A stretch of DNA of 64,000 bases, taken from contig JAITLO010000047.1 in the NCBI GenBank assembly GCA_031277855.1, positions 1-64,000 on the forward strand. Direction: 5' to 3'. Of this stretch, positions 8,656-16,616 are shown one piece after another. Source of the stretch: Acidovorax sp. (GTDB taxonomy: Bacteria; Pseudomonadota; Gammaproteobacteria; Burkholderiales; Burkholderiaceae_C). The notes beneath the pieces were generated by a model. It was not told where the DNA came from. It saw only the letters and a program-made list of their open reading frames with translations, and did no database searches. A program made the position numbers and the translations under genes. The number at the start of each line of letters is the position of its first letter. Position 1 is the stretch's first letter.

Positions 8656-9336
8656 ATGAAAACCACCACACCCGAACAACGCTTGCTGCTGGAGCAGCTG
8701 CGCCATGTGGCCGACGGGCTGGGTCAGACGCTGGCCCCTTTTTGCGAGGTGGTGCTGCACGACCTGCTGGACCCGGAGCATGCGGTGCTGGCGCTGCACA
8801 ACGGCCTGTCCGGCCGGGCCGTGGGCGACCCCACCACCGAGATGGGGCAGGCCCGCATCCATGACAGCGATTACGCCCAGGTCATTGCCAACTACCCCAA
8901 CCAGTTTGCGGATGGCCGCCAGGTCAAAAGCAGCTCGATAGGCATCAAGGACAGCCAGGGTCGCTATGTGGCGGCGCTGTGCCTGAATGTGGATTTGACG
9001 CTGTTCCAGGGCTTTCAAAGCATGTTGCAGCAGTTCACCGCCGTCACCGGCAGCGCGCCTACTGCGGAGTCGCTGGAGCCACCGGGTGGCGATGCCATCC
9101 GCGCCCGCATCGACCAGTTTGCTGCCCGCCTGGCCACCACGCCGCGCGCCCTGCGCCCCGAAGACCGCCGCGCCCTGCTGCAGGAACTGCGCACGGCCGG
9201 CCTGCTGGAGCTGCGCCGTGCCATGGACACCATCGCCGCCCACCTGGGCGTGTCGCGGGCCACGGTGTACAGCGATGCACGCCTTGCAGCCCCATCTCCG
9301 GCCTCTTCTTCGGTCGCATCTGGCGGCCCGATCTGA
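8656..9336 (+). CDS. YheO/DauR-type PAS and HTH transcriptional regulator
   Basis: A 226-residue DNA-binding regulator. Residues about 10-115 match the YheO-like PAS domain (CEVVLHDLLDPEHAVLALHNG; SSSIGIKDSQGRYVAALCLN). A C-terminal helix-turn-helix of the DauR type follows (ELRRAMDTIAAHLGVSRATV, about residues 183-202). Characterised relatives include the D-arginine repressor DauR and regulators of hydroxyaspartate catabolism. The dehydratase gene begins 28 bp downstream on the same strand, which suggests that the regulator responds to an amino-acid substrate of that enzyme. A palindrome and half-site upstream may be its autoregulatory operator. The ribosome site before 8656 is weak. The last 20 residues are Ser/Ala/Pro-rich. 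Confidence 0.85.
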   Translation: MKTTTPEQRLLLEQLRHVADGLGQTLAPFCEVVLHDLLDPEHAVLALHNGLSGRAVGDPTTEMGQARIHDSDYAQVIANYPNQFADGRQVKSSSIGIKDSQGRYVAALCLNVDLTLFQGFQSMLQQFTAVTGSAPTAESLEPPGGDAIRARIDQFAARLATTPRALRPEDRRALLQELRTAGLLELRRAMDTIAAHLGVSRATVYSDARLAAPSPASSSVASGGPI

Positions 9337-9364
9337 ATCCCCCATCCTTTTTGGAGTTCTCCTA

Positions 9365-10321
9365 ATGGCACAGCTTCCCACCTATGACGATGTCGTGGCC
9401 GCCGCCGCACGCATTCGCGGCCAGGCCCACCGCACCCCTGTCATGACTTCGCGCACGGTCAACGAGGCACTCGGGGCCGAGGTCTTCTTCAAATGCGAGC
9501 ATCTGCAGCGCATGGGGGCCTTCAAATTCCGTGGTGCCTTCAATGCACTCTCGCGCTTCACGCCTGAGCAGCGCAAGGGCGGGGCGCTGGCGTTTTCCTC
9601 GGGCAACCATGCCCAGGCGATTGCGCTGTCGGCCCAGATACTGGGCATGCCCGCCACCATCCTCATGCCCCAGGATGCACCCGTGGCCAAGGTGGAGGCT
9701 ACCCGGGGCTATGGCGCCCAGGTGGTGCTGTATGACCGCTACACCGAAGACCGCGAACAGCTGAGCCGCGACCTGGCAGCCAAGCAGGGCATGACCTTGA
9801 TCCCGCCCTACGACCATGCCGATGTGCTGTGCGGCCAGGGCACGGCAGCCAAGGAGTTGTTCGAGGAAGTGGGCGCCTTGGATGCGCTGTTCGTGCCCCT
9901 GGGCGGTGGCGGCCTGCTGTCGGGCACAGCCCTGGCCACGCGTGCGCTCAGTCCCCAGTGCGAGCTGTATGGCGTGGAACCCGAGGCTGGCAACGACGGC
10001 CAGCAATCGTTTCGCAGCGGCCAGATCGTGCGCATCCCCACGCCCCAGACCATTGCCGATGGCGCCCAGACCCAGTATCTGGGCGCGTTGACCTTTGCCA
10101 TCATCCAGCGCGATGTGACAGACATCCTCACCGCCACCGATGCTGAACTGGCCTCGGCCATGGGCTTTCTGGCCGCCCGCATGAAGCAGCTGGTGGAGCC
10201 CACGGGCTGCCTGGGCTTTGCTGCGGCCCGCCACCACAAAGACCAGCTGCAGGGCAAGCGCGTGGGGGTGATTCTTAGCGGCGGCAATGTGGATTTGCAG
10301 CGGTTTTGTAATCTTCAATGA
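9365..10321 (+). CDS. PLP-dependent threo-3-hydroxyaspartate / serine-threonine ammonia-lyase
   Basis: A 318-residue fold-type II PLP enzyme that deaminates a beta-hydroxy amino acid. The PLP lysine is Lys54 in GAFKFRGAFN. SSGNHAQA binds the cofactor carboxylate or substrate, and the glycine loop PLGGGGLLSG (about 178-187) holds the phosphate. The length has no room for the C-terminal ACT domains of biosynthetic IlvA, so it belongs to the short, catabolic or serine-racemase-like group. Its pairing with a YheO/DauR-type regulator favours a hydroxyaspartate dehydratase over plain threonine dehydratase; I infer this and cannot prove it. The start at 9365 follows TTTTGGAGTTCTCCTA. The stop codon abuts a GC-rich repeat. 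Confidence 0.85.
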   Translation: MAQLPTYDDVVAAAARIRGQAHRTPVMTSRTVNEALGAEVFFKCEHLQRMGAFKFRGAFNALSRFTPEQRKGGALAFSSGNHAQAIALSAQILGMPATILMPQDAPVAKVEATRGYGAQVVLYDRYTEDREQLSRDLAAKQGMTLIPPYDHADVLCGQGTAAKELFEEVGALDALFVPLGGGGLLSGTALATRALSPQCELYGVEPEAGNDGQQSFRSGQIVRIPTPQTIADGAQTQYLGALTFAIIQRDVTDILTATDAELASAMGFLAARMKQLVEPTGCLGFAAARHHKDQLQGKRVGVILSGGNVDLQRFCNLQ

Positions 10322-10459
10322 CACCTCCCTGAGGCGCTGCGCGCCTTCCCCCCGCTCTCGCTTCGCTGCGCTCGCGGGCAGGGGGACGCTGCCAGCGCGG
10401 CGGGGCGGCCCTTGCGCGGCAGCCCTGAGTTGGGCCGGGCCAGTTTTTTGCGTTTTGCG
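10322..10459 (+). repeat. GC-rich post-stop repeat, copy 3
   Basis: Directly after the dehydratase stop: CCTGAGGCGCTGCGCGCCTT, C-tract, CGCTCGCGGGCAGGGGGACG, GGGGCGGCCCTTGC, and GGGCCGGGCCAGTTTTTTGC. It shares blocks in order with the segments after the stops at 4369 and 6688. It contains C/G-tract pairing and a late T-run (10443-10448). Confidence 0.7.
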
Positions 10460-10481
10460 CTGAGCATCTTCTGGGCTTACT

Positions 10482-10504
10482 CCCTCGCCCCTCGGGGGAG
10501 AGGG
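10482..10504. repeat. C/G-tract hairpin repeat
   Basis: CCCTCGCCCC-tc-GGGGGAGAGGG folds into a tight GC hairpin. A GTGGGGGTGAGGGG tail follows. A related C/G-tract hairpin occurs after livM near 57900. Confidence 0.6.
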
Positions 10505-10586
10505 TGGGGGTGAGGGGCAGCACGCCAAGCACGGCGCTTGCACTATGGCGCATCAGGGCTTGCCCACCTGGGTTATTGTGCGCAGC

Positions 10587-13112
10587 ATGCATTTATCTTC
10601 TGTGTGGCGTTTGGCTTGGCGCAGTTTGTGGCGTGATGCCCGTGCGGGTGAGTTGCGGCTGTTGGCCGTGGCGGTGGCCCTGGCGGTGGCGGCGCTGACT
10701 TCGGTGGCGTTTTTTGCCAACCGCCTGGAAGGCGGCTTGCAGCGCGATGCGCGCCAGCTGCTGGGAGGGGATGTGGTGATTGCCAGCGACAACGCTCCGC
10801 CGCCGCTGTTTGCCCAGCAGGCACAGCAGTGGGGCATGCGCGCGGTGCAGACCCTGGGCTTTCCCACCATGGGCCGGGCAGCGGAGGACAAGGGCGGCGC
10901 CGCACGCCTGGTGGCGCTGAAGGTGGTGGATGCCGGCTACCCGCTGCGGGGTGTTGTGCAAACCGCCTTGGCGGCAGACCAGCTGGGGGCGCCCACACAA
11001 GATATTCCCGCCCCCGGTGAAGCCTGGGTGGATGCGCCCTTGCTCACCGCGCTGGAGCTGAATGTGGGCGATGTCCTGTTGCTGGGCGATGCCAGTCTGC
11101 GCATTGCCCGCATCGTGACGCTGGAGCCAGACCGGGGCGCCGGTTTTCTGGGCTTTGCGCCGCGCGTGATGATCTCGGCCGCTGACATCGCCGCCACCGG
11201 CCTGGTGCAGCCGGCCAGCCGCATCAACTGGCGCCTGGCCGTGGCCGGGGATGATGAAAAAACCATAGCTGACTATGCCCGCTGGGCAAGCGCTGAGGCA
11301 GAAAAACCTCTTTACCACGGCCTGCGTGTGGAAAGCATGGACAGCGGCCGGCCCGAGATGAAGCAGACGCTAGAGCGGGCCGAAAAATTCCTGAACCTGG
11401 TGGCCTTGCTGGCCGCGCTGTTGTCCGCTGTGGCCGTGGCCCTGGCCGCACGCAGCTTTGCCAGCCGGCATCTGGACGCGGCCGCCATGCTGCGCGTGCT
11501 GGGCCTGCCGCAGCGGCGCATTGCCGGTGCCTATGCCCTGGAGTTCGCCATCGTCGGCCTGGCGGCCAGCGCCGTGGGCGTGCTGCTGGGTTGGGCCGTG
11601 CACCATGTCTTTGTCTGGCTGCTGGCAGGCTTGGTGGAGGCCGGCCTGCCGGCGCCCGATGGCTGGCCCGTGGTGTTTGGCCTGGGCATGGGGCTCACGC
11701 TGCTGCTGGCCTTTGGCCTGCCGCCGGTGCTGCAACTGGCCCAGGTACCGCCGCTGCGGGTGATGCGCCGCGAGCTGGGCGCCCTCAAGCCCGCATCACT
11801 GGGGGTGTTGGGCCTGGGTGTGATGGGCTTTGCCGCGCTCTTGATGGCGGTGAGCCGCGATGCCAAGCTGGGCAGCATTGCCGTGGGCGGCTTTGCGGCT
11901 GCCACGCTGCTGTTTGCCAGCCTGGCCTGGCTGGCCGTGCGCAGCCTGCGCGCCGTGGTGAACGAGGCCACGGCGCCGCGCTGGCTGGTGCTGGCCACGC
12001 GCCAGATTTCGGCCCGCCCCGGCTATGCCGTGGTGCAGGTCAGCAGCCTGGCCGTGGGCCTGCTGGCCCTGGTGCTGCTGGTGTTGCTGCGCACCGACCT
12101 GATCGCCAGCTGGCGCGCGGCCACGCCGCCGGATGCCCCCAACCGCTTTGTGATCAACATCCAGCCCGATCAGGCCCAGGGTTTTCAGGCTGCACTCTCG
12201 CGTGCCGGCGTGGCGCATTACGACTGGTACCCCATGATTCGGGGCCGCTTGATAGCGCTCAACGGCCGGCCTATCAACCCTGCCGACTATGCCGAGGAGC
12301 GTGCCCAACGCCTGGTGGACCGGGAGTTCAATCTCTCCAATGCCTTGCAAGCTCCTGCACACAACCGCATCACCGCCGGCCGCTGGACGCCGGGCGAGCA
12401 GGACGGCGCCAGCGTGGAAGAAGGCATTGCCAAGACCCTGGGCCTGAAGCTGGGCGACAGGCTGGTCTTTGATGTGGGCGGCATGGAGCATGCCGTGCGC
12501 GTCACCAGTCTGCGCAAGGTGGACTGGGGCAGCATGCGGGCTAACTTCTTTGTGATGTTCCCGGTCGAGCAGCTGGACGACGTGGCCACCACCTACCTGG
12601 CGGCCTACCGTGCCCCTGCTGTGCCCAGCTTTGACAATGCCTTGGTGCGCGACTTTCCCAATATCACCAATGTAGACATGAGCGCCACCCTGGCCCAGGT
12701 GCAGCGCGTGCTGGACCAGGTGGTGCGCGCGGTGGAGTTTCTGTTTGCCTTCACCCTGGCAGCCGGCATGGTGGTGCTCTTTGCCGCCGTCACCGCCACG
12801 CGCGAGGAACGTGCCCGCGACTATGCGCTGATGCGCGCCATGGGCGCATCGGGCCGCTTGCTGCGCCAGGTGCAGCGGGCCGAGCTCGCCGGCGTGGGCT
12901 TGTTGGCCGGGCTGCTGGCCAGCACCGTGGCCCTGGCCGTGGGCTGGGCCCTGGCGCGCTGGGTGTTTGACTTTGCCTGGACTGCACCGCTGTGGGTGCC
13001 GCTGGTGGGCGCCGTGGCCGGTGGCTGGCTGGCGCTGCTTGCCGGCTGGTGGGGGCTGCGTGAGGTGCTCAGGCGCCCGGTGATGGATACGCTGCGTGCG
13101 GCGGCGGAATAG
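10587..13112 (+). CDS. FtsX-like ABC transporter permease (YbbP family)
   Basis: An inner-membrane permease of 841 residues. A first transmembrane helix (RLLAVAVALAVAALTSVAFF) is followed by a large periplasmic domain, a three-helix FtsX block near residues 270-400, a second periplasmic domain, and a C-terminal FtsX block with the conserved ATREERARDYALMRAMGAS stretch. This duplicated layout matches YbbP-type permeases, which work with a YbbA-type ATPase, probably on lipoproteins or envelope lipids. No ATPase gene is adjacent here. The ATG at 10587 (MHLSSVWRLAWRSLWRDARAG) starts directly at the conserved part; the in-frame start at 10545 is an alternative. A small interspersed repeat seems to be built into the coding sequence at 11256-11308. 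Confidence 0.9.
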   Translation: MHLSSVWRLAWRSLWRDARAGELRLLAVAVALAVAALTSVAFFANRLEGGLQRDARQLLGGDVVIASDNAPPPLFAQQAQQWGMRAVQTLGFPTMGRAAEDKGGAARLVALKVVDAGYPLRGVVQTALAADQLGAPTQDIPAPGEAWVDAPLLTALELNVGDVLLLGDASLRIARIVTLEPDRGAGFLGFAPRVMISAADIAATGLVQPASRINWRLAVAGDDEKTIADYARWASAEAEKPLYHGLRVESMDSGRPEMKQTLERAEKFLNLVALLAALLSAVAVALAARSFASRHLDAAAMLRVLGLPQRRIAGAYALEFAIVGLAASAVGVLLGWAVHHVFVWLLAGLVEAGLPAPDGWPVVFGLGMGLTLLLAFGLPPVLQLAQVPPLRVMRRELGALKPASLGVLGLGVMGFAALLMAVSRDAKLGSIAVGGFAAATLLFASLAWLAVRSLRAVVNEATAPRWLVLATRQISARPGYAVVQVSSLAVGLLALVLLVLLRTDLIASWRAATPPDAPNRFVINIQPDQAQGFQAALSRAGVAHYDWYPMIRGRLIALNGRPINPADYAEERAQRLVDREFNLSNALQAPAHNRITAGRWTPGEQDGASVEEGIAKTLGLKLGDRLVFDVGGMEHAVRVTSLRKVDWGSMRANFFVMFPVEQLDDVATTYLAAYRAPAVPSFDNALVRDFPNITNVDMSATLAQVQRVLDQVVRAVEFLFAFTLAAGMVVLFAAVTATREERARDYALMRAMGASGRLLRQVQRAELAGVGLLAGLLASTVALAVGWALARWVFDFAWTAPLWVPLVGAVAGGWLALLAGWWGLREVLRRPVMDTLRAAAE
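11256..11308 (+). repeat. Small interspersed repeat inside the permease gene
   Basis: GAAAAAACCATAGCTGACTA, then GGGCAAGCGCTGAGGCAGAA. This matches the AAAAA-TAGCTG-(16-20 nt)-AGCGCT-GAGGC layout of the family elsewhere intergenic, yet it stays in frame and encodes EKTIADYARWASAEAEK. Confidence 0.5.
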
Positions 13113-13158
13113 CTGTGGCGTGCTATCCCAAGCAGAGCTCGCACCCCAGGTAGCGTAA

Positions 13159-13186
13159 GCGTTGCAGGCACTTTGGGCTGCAACGC
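13159..13186. other. Stem-loop between permease and hemoglobin genes
   Basis: GCGTTGCAG (13159-13167) pairs with CTGCAACGC (13178-13186) around a 10-nt loop. There is no T-run, so termination is doubtful; it may be a regulatory or residual repeat structure. Confidence 0.45.
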
Positions 13187-13271
13187 GCAGGGGCCGGCAT
13201 GGTGGGCTGTGGGCTGCATGCCTGACAATGCGGGATTGCAGTGAACCGTTGGCCCAGCCGAATTTTTTGCC

Positions 13272-13679
13272 ATGACCGAGGAATCCCAGAACACCACACC
13301 CCAGACTCCGTTTGAATGGATAGGGGGCGAAGACCGCGTGCGCCAGTTGGTGGATCGCTTTTACGACCTGATGGATCTGGAGCCGGCCTATACCGAGCTG
13401 CGCGCCGTGCATGGCAGCACGTTGGACGATGCCCGCGACAAGCTGTTCTGGTTTTTGTGCGGCTGGCTGGGCGGGCCGGATTATTTTGTCGAGCGCTTTG
13501 GCCATCCGCGCCTGCGCATGCGCCATATGCCGTTTTCCATCGGCATCAAGGAGCGTGACCAATGGGTGGCCTGCATGGACCAGGCCATGGGCGAGGTCGA
13601 GGTGCCAGCCGCCTTGCGCGAGCGCCTGTGCACCAGTTTTATGCAGACGGCGGACTGGATGCGAAACCGCGGCGGTTAG
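13272..13679 (+). CDS. Group II truncated hemoglobin
   Basis: A 135-residue 2-on-2 globin. FEWIGGEDRVRQLVDRFYDLM matches the start of the fold with the B10 Tyr (RFYDLM). PRLRMRHMPFSIG carries the proximal His, and RDQWVACMDQA has the Trp at G8 that marks group II. Such proteins bind O2 or NO and are thought to take part in NO or peroxide detoxification or oxygen handling in the cytoplasm. The start at 13272 gives the usual short hydrophilic N-terminal tail. It lies 159 bp downstream of the permease gene and does not look cotranscribed with it. Confidence 0.9.
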   Translation: MTEESQNTTPQTPFEWIGGEDRVRQLVDRFYDLMDLEPAYTELRAVHGSTLDDARDKLFWFLCGWLGGPDYFVERFGHPRLRMRHMPFSIGIKERDQWVACMDQAMGEVEVPAALRERLCTSFMQTADWMRNRGG

Positions 13680-13849
13680 AGCAGTGGCCAGAGCGCTGTT
13701 GCCGCGCTGGTGGCGATGCCTGAGGTCAAAAAATGATTGATGTTGATCAAATGCTGCGAGAGTTCGCTGGCACCAGGCTGACAGCTATACGTACATTTAC
13801 CTAGGGATTCGCTAGGATGCGCCATCCAAAAAATGACAGGGAGGCGCAT

Positions 13850-14449
13850 ATGGCTGCAGGGGAGTGGGTGGTGTTGGGCGTGATTGTGCTGGCACTGCTG
13901 TGGGCTGCGGTGGTGCTGCGTCGTTTGCGGCGTTTGCACCGCAGCGTGGAAAAAGCCTATGCGCAGATGGATGTGCAGCTGCAGCGTCGCTATGCCTTCA
14001 TCCCCCAGTGGGTGGATGTGGCACGTGTTTATCTGCCCCAGGAAACCGCCACGCTGGAATGTGTGGCCCGCGCCTGCCGTGAAGCCCAGGGGGCGGCCAG
14101 CACGGCGCGGCTGCATCCGGGCCAGCCCGGCACCATGGGGGCGCTGACCATGGCGGAGCAGGGTTTGAGCCGGCAGCTGGAGCCCTTGCACCGCTTGGTG
14201 GCGGCCAGCCCCGGCCTGGGGGCCGATGTCCATATGCAGCAGCTGCGCGAAGCCATTGCGGATGCCGAGCGCCATATCGGCTTTGCGCGCCAGCACTACA
14301 ACGACCAGGTGCTGCGTTACAACGACCATGCGGGCGGTTTCCCCGATCTGCTGGTGGCCAGGCTGATGGGGTTTGCGCCGCTGGACATTCTGGCGGTGAG
14401 CCCGGGCGAGCGCAGCGGTGGGGCGGCCCCAGTGCCACAACCTTTGTGA
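13850..14449 (+). CDS. LemA family protein
   Basis: About 199 residues. A single N-terminal membrane helix (VVLGVIVLALLWAAVVLRRL) is followed by the LemA helical-bundle core, with the typical VEKAYAQMDVQLQRRYAFIPQWVDVARVY stretch and the later AERHIGFARQHYNDQVLRYN stretch. Family members are inner-membrane proteins with their bulk probably outside the cytoplasm; their function is not settled. The ATG at 13850 is preceded by an excellent GGGAGG site. A longer start at 13817 would add 11 polar residues before the helix. The C-terminal 25 residues (after PLDILAVSPGE) are variable. The gene converges with the Smr gene. Confidence 0.85.
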   Translation: MAAGEWVVLGVIVLALLWAAVVLRRLRRLHRSVEKAYAQMDVQLQRRYAFIPQWVDVARVYLPQETATLECVARACREAQGAASTARLHPGQPGTMGALTMAEQGLSRQLEPLHRLVAASPGLGADVHMQQLREAIADAERHIGFARQHYNDQVLRYNDHAGGFPDLLVARLMGFAPLDILAVSPGERSGGAAPVPQPL

Positions 14450-14467
14450 GTGTTTTTCTTCTTAATA

Positions 14468-14545
14468 GGACTTACGCAAACCAGGATGGAGCATGGCTTG
14501 TGCCCTAAGGCGAAGCACGCGCCTTCACCGAATTTGCGTAAGTCG
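14468..14545. mobile_element. MITE-sized element with 12-bp terminal inverted repeats
   Basis: GACTTACGCAAA (14469-14480) and TTTGCGTAAGTC (14533-14544) form a perfect 12-bp inverted repeat around a 52-bp interior that codes for nothing. GACTTACGCA-type ends resemble IS termini. No clear target duplication is visible at the flanks (AATAG and GTGTT). It lies in the convergent gap between the LemA and Smr genes and could also serve as a terminator. Confidence 0.5.
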
Positions 14546-14602
14546 TGTTTAAAAAGAGAGCGGCTTGTGCTGGTGTGGTGGGCTCTACAGCTGTTTTGAA
14601 TC
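14546..14602 (+). repeat. Small interspersed repeat (AGCTGC family)
   Basis: TTAAAAAGAGAGCGGCTTGT, GCTGGTG, then CTCTACAGCTGTTTTGAATC. It shares the A-run, AGC(T/G)GCTTGTGC pattern with the copy at 54545. Confidence 0.5.
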
Positions 14603-14620
14603 GTAAGAACGTTCTAAACC

Positions 14621-15280
14621 TTAGTCGTGGGGCACCCAGCGCTTGCTGGGCTGCAGCAACACCACCAGCGCACCGGCACCGCCTTCGGCAGGGCGGGCCT
14701 GCACAAAGGCCAGCACCTCTTTTTTCTGCACCAGCCAGCTTTGTACCCGGCCCTTGAGCACCGGAGTCTTGCCCGGCGAGCCCAGGCCTTTGCCATGCAC
14801 CACACGCACGCAGCGCAGGCCGGTGCGGTGTGACAGGCGTATGAATTGGCCCAGGGCCTCGCGCGCCTCGTCCACGCGCAGGCCGTGCAAGTCCAGCTGG
14901 CGCTGGATGCTCCACTGCCCGCCGCGCAGCTTGTGCGTCACATCGGTGCCTATGCCGGGGCGGCGAAAGCTGAGTTGGTCGTCCACATCCAGCAGGGTGC
15001 TGACGTCAAAGGCATCGCTCATGGCCTCGCGCAGCACGCGCTGCTCGTCCAGCACAAACTGCATGGGCTCGGGCGGGGGCGGCTCGGGAGGCAGCCAGTG
15101 TGGGAGGCTGGTATGGCGCAGCGGCAGCACCTCGCCCACATAGTCCTGGAACAGGTTCTGCTCGGCGCGCAGGCGGCGCTCCAGCTCCAGGCGGCGTTGG
15201 CGCTCGGCCTCGGCGCGCGCAGCTGCTTGCGCCAGCGCCTGGCGCAGCGGCTGCAGTTCCTGGAGGGATTTGGCTTTCAT
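14621..15280 (-). CDS. Smr-domain (MutS2-like) nuclease protein
   Basis: 219 residues, cytoplasmic. The N-terminal 45 residues are a charged helix (AARAEAERQRRLELERRLRAEQ), a Pro-rich linker (PPEPPPPEP) follows, and the C-terminal half is the Smr domain with DLHG (130-133) and HGKG (162-165). Smr domains cleave or bind DNA or RNA; stand-alone members have been linked to ribosome rescue (SmrB) or DNA processing, and this one cannot be assigned more closely. The start at 15280 is the only good one upstream of the helix. A 75-bp gap separates it from the esterase-like gene upstream on the same strand. Confidence 0.88.
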   Translation of the reverse strand: MKAKSLQELQPLRQALAQAAARAEAERQRRLELERRLRAEQNLFQDYVGEVLPLRHTSLPHWLPPEPPPPEPMQFVLDEQRVLREAMSDAFDVSTLLDVDDQLSFRRPGIGTDVTHKLRGGQWSIQRQLDLHGLRVDEAREALGQFIRLSHRTGLRCVRVVHGKGLGSPGKTPVLKGRVQSWLVQKKEVLAFVQARPAEGGAGALVVLLQPSKRWVPHD

Positions 15281-15355
15281 GCCCGGGTTTGTACCGCATT
15301 CACATGGCGTTTTTGCGGTGGTGGGCGTTTTTCCGCAATGGCCAGGCGGCTTTGT

Positions 15356-16519
15356 TCAGTCTGTGGGAGGGTCGCGCCAGGCCAGTGCAATGAACTGGGT
15401 GGTCTGTGCGGGGTTGAAGTTGTCGTCCGACACCAGCAGCAGCACACGCGAGCCATCGGCCAGCGATGGCCCCCAGCCCATGCCCTCCAGGTTGTCCACG
15501 GCCTGCGGCAGGCCCAAATGGCCTATATCGGCCACCAGGGTTTTGCTGGCGGGCTGGTAGCGGCCGGGCTCCAGCGCGGCCAGATTCAGCGTGTCGCTGC
15601 CGCTGGCGAGTGCGACGCGGTACAGCCGTGCAGAGACCCCCACGCCGGCGCTGTAGGCGCGTTCCAGCACCAGCAGGTGGTCTGGCCCGTCGGCCAGGAT
15701 TTCGCTCACGCCGTTGTTCTGCGGACCCAGGGGAACGCGACGCGCATGGGGGACGGCATCGGGCTGGTAGGCCAGTTGGCGCAGCGCCGTACCGCTGGCC
15801 GTATCGAAAGCGGTGATGCGCACGGCGCCACCGGGGCTGTTGGCCGTGGCCCTGGGGCCGTCCTGGCGCAGGGGCTCTTCCATGGCCAGCCAGGTGGTGC
15901 GGCCGTCGGGGTTGAGGGCCATGCCCTCTAGCGTGCCGTTGTTGCGCGGGCCGCTTTCGCCCTTCCAGGGGCCGCTGAGCAATGCGGGCAGGGGGCGCTC
16001 GCGCAGCCAGGCGCCGTCGCTGCGGCTCTCCACCCACAAGGGCGGATGGCCGTGGGCCGGGTCGCCCTCGCTGGTCCACATCAGGCTGCGGCCATCAGGG
16101 GCCCAGCGTGCGGCTTCGGGGTCGGGAACGGGCTGGTTGCCGCGCGGCTGGCGGGCAGACGGGTAAGGCAGGCCATCGGGGGCTTGCAGCCAGATGACGC
16201 TGGTCAGTTGCACCGGCTCCAGCTGCCGGGCGCTGTAGCGGATCTGCGCGGTATAGGCGCGCGCAGGCTGGTGGGCGCTGCGGTCGTCGCTGAGGAGCAG
16301 CCAGCGGTTGTGCACGGGGTCGTAGTCGATGGCGGACAGCCCGCCCACGGTGCTGCCCTGGTAGTCCAGGCCATGGGCCAGGGTCTGCATGCCAATGGCG
16401 CGCACACAGGGTGCGGCACTGCTGTGGCACACCCAGGCGGTCGGTGCCACAGGCTGTGCTGAGCAAGCCGCCAGCAGGGGCAGCAGCCCCAGCATCCATC
16501 CCCTTCGCCATTGCGTCAT
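15356..16519 (-). CDS. Esterase-like phytase-domain lipoprotein
   Basis: About 387 residues. The N-terminus MTQWRRGWMLGLLPLLAACS is a lipoprotein signal with lipobox LLAAC, so the mature protein is probably lipid-anchored in the envelope. The rest matches the esterase-like activity of phytase domain (PF13449), with GGLSAIDYDPVHNRWLLLSD, NNGTLEGMALNPDGRTTWLAMEE, NNGVSEIL and DNLEGMGWGPSLADGSRVLLLVSDDNFNPAQTTQF, a beta-propeller-like series of repeats. The substrate is unknown; phosphate-ester hydrolysis is a family guess. The start at 16519 is chosen because it places the signal peptide at the N-terminus; a start at 16567 would put 16 polar residues in front of it. Confidence 0.85.
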   Translation of the reverse strand: MTQWRRGWMLGLLPLLAACSAQPVAPTAWVCHSSAAPCVRAIGMQTLAHGLDYQGSTVGGLSAIDYDPVHNRWLLLSDDRSAHQPARAYTAQIRYSARQLEPVQLTSVIWLQAPDGLPYPSARQPRGNQPVPDPEAARWAPDGRSLMWTSEGDPAHGHPPLWVESRSDGAWLRERPLPALLSGPWKGESGPRNNGTLEGMALNPDGRTTWLAMEEPLRQDGPRATANSPGGAVRITAFDTASGTALRQLAYQPDAVPHARRVPLGPQNNGVSEILADGPDHLLVLERAYSAGVGVSARLYRVALASGSDTLNLAALEPGRYQPASKTLVADIGHLGLPQAVDNLEGMGWGPSLADGSRVLLLVSDDNFNPAQTTQFIALAWRDPPTD

Positions 16520-16616
16520 TGTGATGTTCCCGTTGTCTGCGCCATATTGCCGTCGGTTGTACCGCATGCCGGTGTGCGGAGTTCGTCAGTCTCATGACAG
16601 TTCGCGGAAAATTTTG

